DNA from: Isoetes taiwanensis
Taxonomy: Eukaryota > Streptophyta > Lycopodiopsida > Isoetales > Isoetaceae
Direction: 5' to 3'
Assembly (NCBI GenBank): GCA_021234155.1
Contig: JAJEKV010000032.1
Span: 4,655,835-4,719,834, forward strand
Length of the DNA: 64,000 nucleotides
Shown here: one piece after another, positions 1-11,900 of the stretch
Position numbering within the stretch: the stretch's first letter is position 1
Layout: every line of letters starts with the position of its first letter
Notes under the pieces: generated by a model
Told to the model about the DNA's origin: nothing
Database searches by the model: none
The model's input: only the letters and a program-made list of their open reading frames with translations
Program-made: the position numbers and the translations under genes

Positions 1-3000
1 AACAGCAAAGTTATCACCTTCCTCTATGTTTCCACTAAGCCATTCTCCATCACCTTCAAAAAATGCCTCATCGATTTCGTCTTCAGTACCTTCACCAGTA
101 GACTTTTCTGGCTTTAGAGTAACATATTTCCAATTCTTTAACCTCTGCTTGTTCACACAAGATGACCAGTTTCCTTTCAAACAGTTACCACAGAAACAAC
201 TTAAACCTCTATGAGCCACCCTTGTGCTTGATTTGGCCAAGTATGTCCTGATGCTGTGTATTTCCTTCGTCCCTTCTACCCTGGCACAGTCCAGCCGGTC
301 TGTCCTATCAACATCATCCTTTCCAATGAACCAAAAGTGCCTGCAAAAAGCCAGCAACAACTATTGCAGTTCACATACGATCTGAGAGGCACATTACAAA
401 GATTACACGGCAGATAAAAAGCGGATAAAAGCACTTTGTGAAGCGGATGAAAGCACGTTAAAAGCGGATGAATGCGGATGAAAGCATATTACCTCTTGAT
501 GTCCCCGCTTCTTTGCACCTTCATTCCAACTCATAGCGAATTCATTGTGCATCATCAGAAGACCCCTAAATCTCACTCCATCATACTTGAGCCGCTCTCT
601 AGTGAATGCCCCTTTGAGGATCCCCTTTGCCCATCGTGCTCTCCCTTACCATGGGCTGTCCCAAAGAAATTCCATATTATTTCCTTCCCTAGCTCGTGGG
701 TGATATCTTGGTAGGAAATAGAATGGTCGCATTTGAATTGGCTAGAACAACCATCCGACCAAACTATATGCCCGGAGAATTCTACACCATTTGATACTAG
801 CCATGAATTGTGCTTTCTAAGACAAGATGTTGCACAAAAAAGTGTCATGAATCTTGTCATCACTCAAGTAAAAATGGGTTTCCTTCAATAGCTTTTCGAT
901 CCCGGTCGCTGGCCATCCTATACGTGATGTGGACGAGAATTGTTATTTGGTCATTGTGCCAATGCCGGCTTTGAACCTCCCTTTGTATTTTGATGTTTGT
1001 AATTCTCGGAAAAATCAATTCTGAAAACAATGGTGCCATCTTGGATATTGTCCAAGCAACTCTTGAATTGCATGGCTCGCCACCTAGCCACAGAATTGTG
1101 TGACACGAATATCTTCAACGTGGAACACGATATGAAATGAAAGCCTTCACATTGCCATTCTCTTGTAAGACAATCTAAGAACCGGCTTTGGTCCTTTCTT
1201 TTTTCCCCTTGCCATTTGAGGTCTCATCTTGTCTGCGACTTGGTGTCCCACCAAATTTGCCTTGGATTTCTTACTTTTGTTTCCCTTCTTCTCAACTTGT
1301 CTTTGCAGCCTTCAGTCGTGTCCTACCAAATACCTTGGATTTCTTACTTTTGTTTCCATTCTTCTCGGCTTGTCTTTGGCGGACTTCAGCCGTGTCCCAC
1401 CATCTACCTTGGACTTCTTACTTTGGTTTCCCTTCTTGGTGGCATTAGATCTTTTCTTTCTGCTGCCACCTGGCACTTCCTTGTAGCAAGGTTTGCAACT
1501 CCATCAGCTTCTTCATCTCCACCGGAATCACGTAACATGGTCTCAGAGCATAAAAAAAAGATCGGCGCAAGTTGAAAGCACAAAAGCGATGGTCGGTACA
1601 TGACAAAGACATATCAGCATGCTTCAGCAAACAATAAAGAGAGTATTACCTTTTCAAACGTCTTCCATTCAAGCAAGAACTCGTGATTCTCTCTTTCTCT
1701 TGGACATATAGGAAGACTTTTCGTGCCACACTTCTGACATGTCTGCATCAAGCAGTCATGTTTATACCATTCTTCACCCTCGCTCTTGTTGCAAACCACA
1801 GCCCTCCGTGAGCTCGGGCCGGTTGAGTCATACGTGAGATGTTGGCTGGCCGACACTTCTCACCGGTCCACAGACCTCGCAGGTGCACTTGCACTCTTCA
1901 CCATGGAATCCAGTTTTCGCTGACCTTAATGCATTCAGTGCTACCCTGGCATACTCCAACTTCATATGGTATATGCAACAACAGGTTTCCCTTTCTGATA
2001 CTTTCTTCACATAAATAGGCTTCAACTTCTCGAAAGCCTTTAAGCAAACAGGGTGTTCAGGATGTGCCTTTTTGTATTGTTGATATAGTGCTTGTGAATG
2101 GTGGCCTTTGGTTAGAAATAGCGTAAAAAAAAAGTTTGTATGGAAACTTATACGTGTGACCTCCGGAAGGTGCAAGGGATAAGAAATTCGAAGCCCCGAC
2201 TCTCCAACGTTGTTCACAACATCTTTCTTGCAAGGAGAGACTCTGGCTTTTTTCTTTCGAATTACGTTATGCTTTGCTTGCAAGCGGGGGTGAGAGAATC
2301 GCACCTCAACCTCTTTTGGAAAGCGGACCACGGACCATTTCCAAGGAAGGCTTCCGATTTCCTTAATGCAAAGCTTTGCAATTGTTGACCTCATGCAACC
2401 TATCATAAGAAATATTGCACATGTATCAATGAACATATCCCAGCCAAAGATCACTTTCGGATACAAGCACTTGAAAGCATGAAGAAGCACGTGCATGAAG
2501 ACAAGAAATAGATGTACCTAACAGCCCTGCCATAGTGGAATTGCATCTCGAATTTGTGGAAGAAGCCATCACAAGTGTTGAGGTTCTGGCTCTCCAAATA
2601 TCATGGTTCCTTTGCCTCTTTGTGGCTGCCATTGTCCGTTTCAAGTTGTTGAGCAAAGACTCACGCCTTGCACTCCTTTGGATTTGGCAAAGTCCGTGTT
2701 CTCGAGATTTCCATTTCGTGGTGATGAACCACCCTCTTCATCACATCAGCCTTGAGTTCTGGTGAATGCTTTTTGGTGAGCTTATTGAAGTAATCAACTA
2801 CTTGCTTGGCTATTTCTTGCTCAAGGTCTCATGCTCGAGATCCTCCCGCTCAACCGCTGCTCTTTTCATCTTATTCCTTAATCTGTATTCTCTCTTTCTC
2901 TCTGCATCCAATTTCTTGTAAATTGCAGAGGAAACTGGATCTTCACGTGATATTTCCTGTGTTGGATTGACATCCAACAAATTTGGAACACTGTATTGGG

Positions 3001-3022
3001 ATTCATCAGGCCGAAAAACCAA
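1..3022 (-). pseudogene. Decayed DDE-type transposase gene, C-terminus off the left edge
   Basis: Reading the minus strand from about 3022 down to 1 gives pieces of one protein in order, separated by stops and frameshifts. The N-terminal part (3022-2800) is basic and coiled-coil-like. The middle (2496-1828) is a 222-residue open stretch with Cys motifs such as RETCCCIYH and CKCTCEVCG. The catalytic-like part (863-573) has WSDGCSSQFK and, further on, FFGTAHGKGEHDG. A final Cys-rich block (about 290-1) has LSCFCGNCLKGNW. From family memory, the WSDG(C)xxQFK and GHGKGExDG blocks are typical of a DDE transposase-like protein found in many animals and in non-flowering plants. I cannot name the superfamily. 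At least five breaks are present, so it is not functional. No terminal repeats were identified. A cloned host exon family is the alternative, less likely given the motifs. Confidence 0.6.
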
Positions 3023-3269
3023 TGCTAAACGCCGTGATTGCCTCCAGTGCCTGTCGATCGTGGAGCATGAAATTCCCGAGAGAGGGAGGATAATTGAATT
3101 GAGGGAGAAATTTTCATGCCCCCATGACGAAGTAATCCAATTTGCAACGTACTACCACACCACTCGCGCGAAAATCCAGCCAAAAACCCACAATCATTAT
3201 CCTAACGGTTCATTCGTGAGGTGGACGTGTTAGTACATGAAGGGCGTAAAAAAAATGACGGGCAGTTAC

Positions 3270-3313
3270 GCTTAAAGCACCCCAAATTAAGCAAAAGCAG
3301 GGGTGCTTTAAGC
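3270..3313. repeat. Perfect 14-bp inverted repeat, possible transposon end
   Basis: GCTTAAAGCACCCC at 3270-3283 is exactly complementary to GGGGTGCTTTAAGC at 3300-3313, with a 16-nt loop. It lies just upstream of the transposase remnant (which reads leftward) and just before the LINE fragment. It could be part of a MITE or a subterminal hairpin of the decayed DNA transposon. A second palindrome (11-bp arms, 3332-3355) follows 18 bp later. Confidence 0.6.
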
Positions 3314-3344
3314 GGGCTAAAACCCTGCTATAAGCATGCGTCTG

Positions 3345-3781
3345 GACGCATGCTTTTGCTACCCACCAGCATACTTTCACCCAGTAGAAGATGAACACCA
3401 TGCTCTACAGGAATGCCCAGCATATGCACACATCCGAGCAGCTCATGCCGATCTCAGATGCTCTGAGATAGCAATTCACCAACTGCTGGCTTCGCCAATG
3501 GTTGCACGTCTCGCGTCCTACATTTTGCAAGTCTCCACCGTCAGGGAGTCCCTCACAGCACAGGGAATTTGAGCGCCCAGATAGGGCCTCTCGACGCCTG
3601 CTACAAGGGTTTTTCCTCCCACATGGGGGGTTTTTTCATCTCAGTGGTAGAGACACATTGTACAGGGTTTCTGTGGTTTTCTTTTGTGTTTGGAAACTTT
3701 CCGCTATATTGTATCACCGTCTCATAGGCCAGTTGGCCTCTGTGGACGTTAAAATATACTTCCATCCTTCCTTCCTTCCTC
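3345..3781 (+). mobile_element. 5'-truncated LINE, 3' end with TTCC tail
   Basis: The + frame at 3336-3569 encodes a tail with CFCYPPAYFHPVEDEHHALQ followed by ECPAYAHIR. The Cys-rich, ED-x-HALxECPAY pattern is the zinc-knuckle-like end of plant non-LTR reverse transcriptase proteins. A roughly 190-bp 3' UTR follows and ends in a short TTCC tandem tail (3760-3781). No reverse transcriptase domain lies upstream, so this is the usual 5'-truncated insertion. I could not define a target-site duplication. Confidence 0.65.
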
Positions 3782-4422
3782 TAATTTCAATGAATTTTCA
3801 CCGATGTAGATGAAATCAAACGGATGAAATAGCATCCACTTGCACAAAAATCCCATCTGGCAGCAACGTGGACACTCTAAAATTGCTTCAAACTGTTAAC
3901 TTGTGTTTGTGCAAACATGCAAAAAATGGAGCTAATTTTTAATAGGATGGCACATTTTTTAAATCACCTAATTATGTGCCATTGTGATATGGGCGTAGTT
4001 TCAACAAAAAGTTAGATTTACATTTTATAAAAAGCCTTTATGAACTCTTATTTGTGTAAGGTGCTCCATATGAGACTCGATGGCAGACTCATCGCCATCG
4101 CAGCTCCCCGCCACCATCGCAGCTTCCCGCCACCTCGCCTCACGCTATGCCGTGAGGGGCTCCATGTGAGGCTCGGCAGCGGACTCATTGCCTCTGCGGC
4201 TCGTCTGCCACCTCACCTCACATCTCACCCCTTACATGGCGTAAGAGCCCACAAAGCCTTTTTATATGATACATAAGAATCACACACGTACACATGCACA
4301 TAACACACATAGAGCAGAGTGTACTTGCTTTCATTAAGATTAAAGAATGGTAATATTACACATATTTGTTCACATTTGTTCAGTAGGTGTACCTGTTAAA
4401 GGAGTCCTCCTTATTAAAGGTG
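3782..4422. other. Intergenic, no gene; short GC-rich internal duplication
   Basis: Nothing codes here. A roughly 100-bp imperfect direct repeat (about 4064-4235, motif beginning CTCCATRTGAG) stands out as GC-rich in AT-rich surroundings. It may be debris of a small transposon. Confidence 0.5.
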
Positions 4423-4970
4423 ATGTGTGGACATTCGTCATACTAGCTTAAATATCCCATAACCACTTGCAATGTGATTTTGGTGGATGGCTACCAAATT
4501 ATAGAGACTTGGCCGGCTCATTTGAAAGATTTGGTATGCCATACCCTTCTTTAGAGAGATGTTCAACTCCTAAATGGGTATCTCAAGACTATTTGCAATG
4601 CGATTTCCAAAGCTTTGCTCGATCGGTGCCATATTATAGAGACTTTTGTGGCCCACTGAAAGAGTCTGTGCACAATCCCATTTCTTTTATTTCAAGCCCT
4701 ATTAGTGTTGTTTAAGAATGTTCATATTTCAAAAACCACCCCAAGAAGGTAAGGTATATTTCATAGTAGAGATGAAATGGCTGGTATCATCGATATTTTT
4801 GATGATTGGAATATTTATTATGCTATTGTGTACTAGCAACACACAAGTTACACCTTACCAATCATGTAACTATGATCCCCACTTTCCATAGGATAAAGAT
4901 GGAGCTTGAGGAAGATATTAGTGTTGCTAGTACACAATAGCATAATAAATATTCCAATCATCAAAAATAT
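4423..4970 (+). repeat. Duplicated promoter plus exon 1 of the fucosyltransferase gene, followed by an inverted fragment
   Basis: 4423-4840 is a direct copy, with a few substitutions, of 4969-5387: the upstream region and first exon of the fucosyltransferase gene (ATG at 4718 corresponds to ATG at 5273). The copy stops at the codons for CTSN. It is followed by 4844-4970, an inverted copy of 5345-5475 that carries the end of exon 1, its splice donor and the start of the intron. The upstream part is itself built from a ~126-bp subrepeat containing TTGCAATG and TATAGAGACT. The extra exon has no partner exon 2 in frame, so it probably makes no protein. It could serve as an alternative promoter. 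Confidence 0.85.
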
Positions 4971-5272
4971 GTGTGGACATTCCTCATACTAGCTTAAATA
5001 TCCCATAATGACTTGCAATGTGATTTTGGTGGATGGCTACCAAATTACAGCGACTTTGGCGGCTCATTTGAAAGATTGGTATGCCATACCCTTCTTTAGA
5101 GAGATGTTCAACTCATAAATGGGTATCTCGAGACTTTTTGCAATGTGATTTCCAAAGCTTTGCTCGATCGGTGCCATATTATAGAGACTATTGTGACCCA
5201 CTGAAAGAGTCTGTGCACAATCCCATTCTTTTTATTCCAAGCCCTATTAGTGTTGTTTAAGAAACGATAATA

Positions 5273-6937
5273 ATGTTCATATTTCAAAAACCACCTCAAG
5301 AACTTAAGGTATATTTTATGATAGAGATGAAATGGCTGGTATTATCAATATATTTGATGATTGGAATATATGTTATGCTATTGTGTACTAGCAACGGTAA
5401 TATCTTCCTCAAGCTCCATCTTTATCCTATGGAAAGTGGGGATCATAGTTACATGATTGGTAAGGTGTAACTTGTCCATTGTGAAAATATAGAATATAAA
5501 CATATATATTTATAATTTTTCTCTCAAAACTTTGCAGATTGTTCGAGTGTAGGGTTGAACAACACAATGATTAGATCAAGGTATCATGAGAGAGAATACG
5601 GGGCATGTAAGAGTAGATCTGAGCAGCATTGCTTCTGGAATTCATCAAGGAATATACCGTCAGAAGGGTTTTTAGAGGCAATCGAGAGCTATGAGTCAGT
5701 GCATCGAAGATGCACTGTGGAGCATAACTTGAGTGACATCTTTCTTAAAAATGAAAGGAGGGGGGAGTGCAAGTATATGGTATGGGTGCCTCATGATGGA
5801 CTAGGCAATAGGATAATTTCTCTCACATCTGCCTTTGTATACTCTCTTGTGACAAACAGAACCCTTCTCATTTCTAACCAATCAGGATTTGGTGACCTAT
5901 TCTGTGAGCCATTTCCCAACTCATCTTGGATCCTTCCAGACTCCTTTCCACTGAAGAATCTCCAGGAGACTGCGGAATACCACAGCACTTTTTACAACAG
6001 AATTCAAGGGCTATCCAACCAGGGTTCTAACTGGACCAATGTGAGGAGCTCAGATTTCCCAACAAAGATTAGCGTGCGCATAGATTACCTTACCAGCCCT
6101 CAGGAATTTCGATTCTTTTGTCCAAAGGAGCAGGAATTAATGGAAAATATTACATGGATTTATTTCGACAGCACAGAATTCATAGCTCCGGCGTTTTACT
6201 ACGTACCAAGGCTTACAAAAGCGCTGAATTATTTGTTCCCTGATAGGGCCGTGTTTCTTCATGCAGCAAGGTATTTGTTTAATCCCAGAGATGAAATATG
6301 GAATACGATCAAGGGTTTTTACAGAGAAAATTTTCTAGACGCAGAGAGCCGGGTGGGGATTCAGATCCGGGCATGGGGAAGCCAGTATCGTCCCATAATC
6401 AACAGCCATGTTAGAGCCTGTGCAACGGAAATGGGAATGCTTCCAAAAGATCCAGATGATAAGAAAATTCCAAAAACAGCAGTTCTGGTGACCTCCCTTC
6501 TGCCTGAATACCACCGGAATCTTTCTGACACCTACGCCAATGCTTCCGGAAACAGGATTCGGATTCATACTGCAAGCTCGGAAAAAATTCAGCAAACAGG
6601 GCAGAAGGATCACGACGTAAATGCAGTTGTGGACATGTGGCTTCTGAGCTTCATGGATGATATGATTTCTACTTCAAGGTCTACATTTGGGTATGTTGGG
6701 CATGGATTGAGTGGGATAGTTCCGGTGGTTCTCAGGAATTTTGGGATGCAGGATAGCAAAATTACAAATCCGCCGTGTTTTCGGACCAATTTGGCAGGTC
6801 CCTGTTTTCTGTTTCCGCCCAGATTGGCATCGTGTCCTTTGAATCCAGAAGAAGGAGGCGCCGGAGATGATAATTCTCAAGTTCCTGAAGTCAGGGCATG
6901 TATCCTGGATTTGGGAGTAGGTATTTACTCAGGCTGA
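5273..6937 (+). CDS. Galactoside 2-alpha-L-fucosyltransferase, GT37 family (xyloglucan fucosyltransferase-like), two exons
   Basis: GT37 enzymes are Golgi type II membrane proteins that move fucose from GDP-fucose to galactose on wall polysaccharides or glycoproteins. My model joins 5273-5459 and 5538-6937, giving 528 codons plus stop, normal for the family. Exon 1 encodes a short tail and one membrane helix (MKWLVLSIYLMIGIYVMLL). The donor GTAAGG follows 5459, the acceptor TTTGCAG ends at 5537, and the frame is kept across the joint (GAT codon). In exon 2, counted from 5555, GECKYMVWVPHDGLGNRIIS is near residues 70-89, the donor-binding motif VGIQIRAWGSQYRP near 267-280, TAVLVTSLLPEYHRNLSDTY near 308-327 and STFGYVGHGLSGIVPV near 376-391. 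These match the three conserved blocks of plant alpha-1,2-fucosyltransferases. Several NxT/S sites and paired cysteines fit a lumenal domain. The start could instead be the inner ATG at 5327. Substrate (xyloglucan or arabinogalactan protein) cannot be told from sequence. No stops or frameshifts. Confidence 0.88.
5460..5537 (+). other. Intron 1 of the fucosyltransferase gene (78 bp)
   Basis: It starts GTAAGGTG, is AT-rich with a T-rich tract, and ends CTTTGCAG. Removing it makes the membrane-anchor frame continuous with the catalytic frame. An intron after the anchor is plausible for this family, but transcript support is not available. Confidence 0.75.
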
Positions 6938-7308
6938 TCATGGATTTCGGTTTACCTTTGCAATTAATTAAATCTTATATTTTTCTGTTATCTAAATTTT
7001 AACAAATTACAAGTACCTTTACTTGAGGCCATAGGTCTCATTAAATGTGACTATCTAAGTTCCAATTATGAGATCTACAAGATGTGACATCTATGGTCCG
7101 AAATCTACAGCCAGGGTTCGGGAAACTTTTTAGTACCAAAGGGAAAATTTCCTGTAACTTCAAAGAGAACTTGCTAATCACTTGCAAATTTGTTCCTATA
7201 ACCATAAAATGTAAACGAAAACATGGTTTATTATATTGAATTATATTCCCATTGACATCAAATAAAGAGTAGAGTAAATTCAAGAACAAATTTGCCGCCC
7301 ACTTTATA

Positions 7309-8697
7309 GGCTCCCGAAATTGAGTCAAACTGCCAAGCGGGTTCGCCCAGGCGAACCCGCTGGGGACGTGGCATCAAAGTTCGCGGGCGCAATCGCCTGC
7401 GTGGCATTGCTGCCGGGTTCGCTTGGGCGAACCCAAACCCCGGTTAAGTGTCAGGCGTCGGTGGGTCGGTCGAGTCGGTTAGGCGGTCACGCGGCAAATG
7501 GTAGGCGCCCGTACGTGTGTTAAACTAGGCGAACCCAATAGCGTGGCAGGGGGCGGGGTGGCAGGTCCACGGCCTGCCTACCTCCAGGGCATCTCCAAGC
7601 CCGCGCCTTTGTTGCTCCTCGATGCTTCCGGATCTGCACAGCCCATTTGCCAGCCTATTCTTCCCTGGCTCCCCATCATCGAAGATACAACGCCTCCTTA
7701 TTCGCCAATTTGGCTGCGAATTCTGCGAATTTTCTCGATCCACACTGCCCAGATCGTTTCTTTTTTGTTTCGACGGTATATAAATCAGTTACCGCAATGC
7801 ATTCTTCTGTTGATCGATTCAGCAATCGTTTTCCGTTGCGTTTTTTTTCTCAGCGTGGATTCGAAGTGGGTTCCAACCTGGGGACCCAACCTGAGCCATG
7901 CAAGGTGCAATTTTTCTTATAAGGGGTAGAATCCGAGGTCGGAATCTTATATCAAAGCTAATGGAAACAAAGACGGAATGGATCAAACAAGAAAAATAAT
8001 GACTTGATCAGTCAGAATGGGCATGAAACTACGAAAAAAACAGACCAAATCGAAGAAGGGATGAATCAGGCAACAGAATACACGAATTGGCAGGAAAAAT
8101 CGAAGATGGGTATCGATCAAAAACGAAAATGCGGATCAGAGGCGCAGAACCGGAGAAGAAATGGACGGAAGCAAGGAAAACGAAAATCTGGGGATGGATT
8201 TAAATAAGCAAATCTAGCAGTTTGGAGGGCAGGTTTTTGGAGGATCGACGTCGGAATGGATTGATAGTTGGCATCAGAAAATGGACCGATGGATCAGACG
8301 AAATATGCGCACTTCCACAGCTCAAGGACGGCGATCTGCTTCATAGCTCAGCCAAAGATGGGGTTCGCGTGGGCGAACCCGGCAGCACGTGGTATGGCAG
8401 AATGGAAATCCCACCTGATGGGGTTAATAAATGCCCCTGGCAAATCTGCTAGCCCCCGCCAGTGGGTTCGCTTGGGCGAACCCGGCAGGGGGTAATAAAT
8501 GCCCCTGCGTTTGCCAGTTCGCACGGTTGGCTTAACCCTGGTTCGGGTTCGCTTGGGCGAACCCGGTGGGTAGTGCCACTGCAGCGCCACGTCAACATGG
8601 CGGGTTCGCTTGGGCGAATCCCTGGGGTTCGCCTGGGCGAATTTCCTGGGTTCGCTTGGGCGAACCCGGCTGGCTCCCGAACTCAATTTCGGGAGCC
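7309..8697. repeat. Terminal-inverted-repeat element carrying an array of 20-bp palindromes
   Basis: GGCTCCCGAAATTGAGT (7309-7325) is mirrored by its exact complement at 8681-8697. Weaker outward similarity (CAAATTTGC on both sides) suggests the repeats extend further. Inside, a GC-rich palindrome of the form GGGTTCGCTTGGGCGAACCC recurs at 7339, 7415, 8361, 8464, 8545, 8602, 8625 (half decayed) and 8648, with a half site at 7527. The arms are conserved and only the central 2 bp vary (TT, CT, CA, GT). The long frames across this stretch are products of the repeats, not genes. It lies near the left end of the hAT element. Confidence 0.75.
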
Positions 8698-8769
8698 GAT
8701 CGAAGCACCGCAAATTTGCTGCAATATTTTCATAACAGAAATTATACTAGTGCCAAAAGTTCATTAAAC

Positions 8770-8900
8770 TATCAATCTTTTTAATTTGGGTTTTTCCGGT
8801 GTGGAGAGATATGTTTTCGGAATTTTTTTATCGTTAATTTCTTAAGGTTTTGGAGATTTTGGGTTGACGGAATAAATTTCCGATTTTCCAAAAATCGAAG
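8770..8900. repeat. Terminal repeat of family Y, left copy
   Basis: The stretch around TTTTTAATTTGGGTTTTTCC followed by TTAATTTCTTAAG resembles the left end at 13885 and the inverted right end at 17150. No partner right end other than 17150 was found, so it may be an outer or solo end of the same family. Confidence 0.45.
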
Positions 8901-11900
8901 AAATTTTTTTCGTATGATGTGGGTCTTCTGGCTCTCCTTATCCGCTGGCAGCTGGATGCATGCCACGATTGCTAAGCTCAAGGTTTTCGGCATGCAGGTC
9001 TTTTTGTTTGATGATTTTGATCACGCAGAGGAGACATCATTTAGCTTTTCTCATGGTCGGATCATTTTCGGGCGACTCTATTGCATAGAAGCAGGGTAGG
9101 TAAAAGTTATCCTTTTATTTTTCTGATTCTACAGAGGTACAGGATTTGGCCCCTGCTTCCGAGACACGTCTATATTCTATGAGCAAGGTATGCTTGCTTC
9201 ATCGCTAGAATTTCAGCCATGTGTTTGTCTGTAACAATAGTTGATACAATAGGCAGGCTTTTATCGTGATATATAAGCAAAGACTTTTGTTGTGACGTAA
9301 TTAACTATTATTGTTGCTTTTTTCTACAGTGTACTTGGTTTTTGCTAGCACCAGTGTTCACTGCTAAGGTGAATATACATTCCTCTCTGGCAATTATTTT
9401 GCAAGCAGAGCTCTGTGTCTAGGCTTAACACTATGCAAGAGAACTTATTATGCAATGAACAGTTTTGTAGGACATCGTTCATACCTGAATATGAAACCAG
9501 ATTTAGGGTGCCATCACCAATCATTGCCACGAAGGTTCTTTGCCATCATTGACAAATGCTTATGCTAAAAGAGTCTCAAGTAATGATTTCAGAGAGAGAA
9601 TTTCAAATCCACGGTATGACACTGATTGGAGTACTCTATTTTGATGCCACTGTATATTGCACACTTTGAAGAGGCAAGCTTCATTTGTAAATCGGATGTT
9701 GGAACTCTCAAGTTAAAAAGCTGTAGATATGGGCACCCTCTTATTCCAGTTGTAGTGGGCATTCAAATCAAATCCGATTATGCGGATAATGATTTAGTAA
9801 TAACTTCTTTAGTGTCATGAACATTAATTTAGATTGCAGATGTGGATATGGAGCAGTGCTCCTCTCCTTATGTCGTTTATTATAATTATGTTGCAAATGT
9901 GGATGTGGAGCTATGCCCCTCTTTATGCTCCTATCCTTTATGAGGTATGAGCATTTCCATCCCTTGCTAAGTGATTATTCAGTCAAATGTTTGCAGCTAA
10001 CAAATATCAGAGCCTTCAGATTATTGCTTATTGATGTCACTTAAATTTGCAAATGCAACAAGTAAATGCTTCAGTTCTCATGAAGATTTAAATTCTCACT
10101 ACATTTCTGATCAAACTTTAGGTTTTTTGCAATGCTCAAGTATTATGTGTTGGAGGTATATTTTCCACGATGGGCATGGATTTTACAAGTATATCAGGTA
10201 TTTCATGGTCAGAAAGGGTCTTAAAGGGAGAGGTTGTGCATTATAGCAGGTGCGGTTGATGCTACTGATCTATTTTACATCGGATAAGAATGAGATAATT
10301 GTTGAGCCCATCGCCTGTCTGCAACTCATGTCACTGCAAAACGAGACAAAGTTAGTATAGATATATGGAGTATTTATTATCTGCACTTTATCTCCATTAT
10401 TGATGTGTTTGAGCTGCTTGCATGAAGGTGGAGACTATTGCCATGCTGTCACAGACCTAAATGATCATGTATCACCTAAACTGTGCCATATGTCATTTTG
10501 ATATAGGCATATTGATGAGCACCTTGATGTTGCATTTAGAGCAATTGAATTTAGCTTCGTTGTCTTTGTGCAGGCCCCATAAATATGTAATTTGGTGCAG
10601 GGCTTTTGATCAAATAATTGGATGCACGAAGTTGTTGCTGCAGGACATTGTAAAGCACCATTTGAGCATGGATGATACTATTTCCAGTAAGGGTAAACTA
10701 TCTCATTTCTTCATATATGGCACAGCACTGGGCATTAGGCTAGGCATTATATTAGATGTAAGCCAACATCCATTTACATTTTCAGCTAGGAGTATCGAAT
10801 TCTATTTGTGAGTTTTCTTTTTTTTTTGCAGTATAGCTCATATGCACAATCGAATTGTGTTGATTAGACCCTTATTTGGGCAGCTTAGTCCAAGATGCCC
10901 ATTGCTAAATTAGTATTATGCCAAATGACTTGCATTACATTCTACATTCTGAGCTAATATTCCATCGTAGCATTTGTTGAAAATAGATGCGTATGTGTTG
11001 TTTCAAGTCCATGCTGAAGTAGATGTTGTAGTGGTTTTGGTTTAGTCCTACGAAGGTGCTGATGATAGCTATAGCAGATGATAATTTGTCACTTGCTGCC
11101 ACTACAGCAATAGAAAAATGTCCATTAAAAGCCCCGCATAGATCGAAGAAAGATTAACCAGACAAGTGGGAGCATGTAGTAGCATTTGGCAACCTGACGG
11201 CGCCATTGTATCCATTGCAGGGACATGCAAGAATATCGTAGCCAGAGTAAGCCTCAGAATCATGATCTCTTGCTGTTTATTCAGTGTAAGAAGTGACGAC
11301 ATATTAACAGGACCACATCTTGGTATCTCTTTCTTAGGCAGATATTGCATGGTCCTCCCTATTTCGTTTTTAGTTTAATTAGATGATGATGCTAAGTGTA
11401 ATAAAAGATCTCATGCGATGCTAGGATATTGATGCGCATATATTGTTAACATGAATTCATATTAAAAATTTTGTACTGACAATTGCTTCAACTCAATATT
11501 CAGCATTCTGTGCTTTACTAGAACACGGTGGTCACAACTAAGGTCCCATTGTAGCTGTGAACCCATCAGGCAAGTATAGAACTTTGAATATTAATTCGTA
11601 TGTGCAATGTTCGAACATCTGATCGCAACAATGGATAAGAATGACCGCCATTTGCCTCAAAGATTTATTGTAAAAAACAATAGCTTTGGATAAACTGTTT
11701 GAGTATATAATTCTAGATAAATCTAAGCACCTTGAGATTTTTCATGGTGGACAATCGATGTGAACTTCTTAAGGCCTAGGTTTAATCCACTAAACTCCTT
11801 GAAGGACGTGACAATGACATTAATCTTTGTTTTGATCTTTGTAGATGTTACCATTCATATCGTGCAATCATTTCCTACAATTGTAGCAGGTGATCATTTT

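Noticed and set aside
1188-1575. Overlapping + frames of 85-119 residues
   Set aside because: They come from an imperfect repeat rich in TTCTTACTTT and lie opposite the transposase remnant. Overlap in three frames indicates repeat artefact.
7320-8767. Several frames of 67-143 residues on both strands
   Set aside because: They are translations of the GGGTTCGC palindromes (repeated GSLGRTR/SPKRTR peptides) with no protein character.
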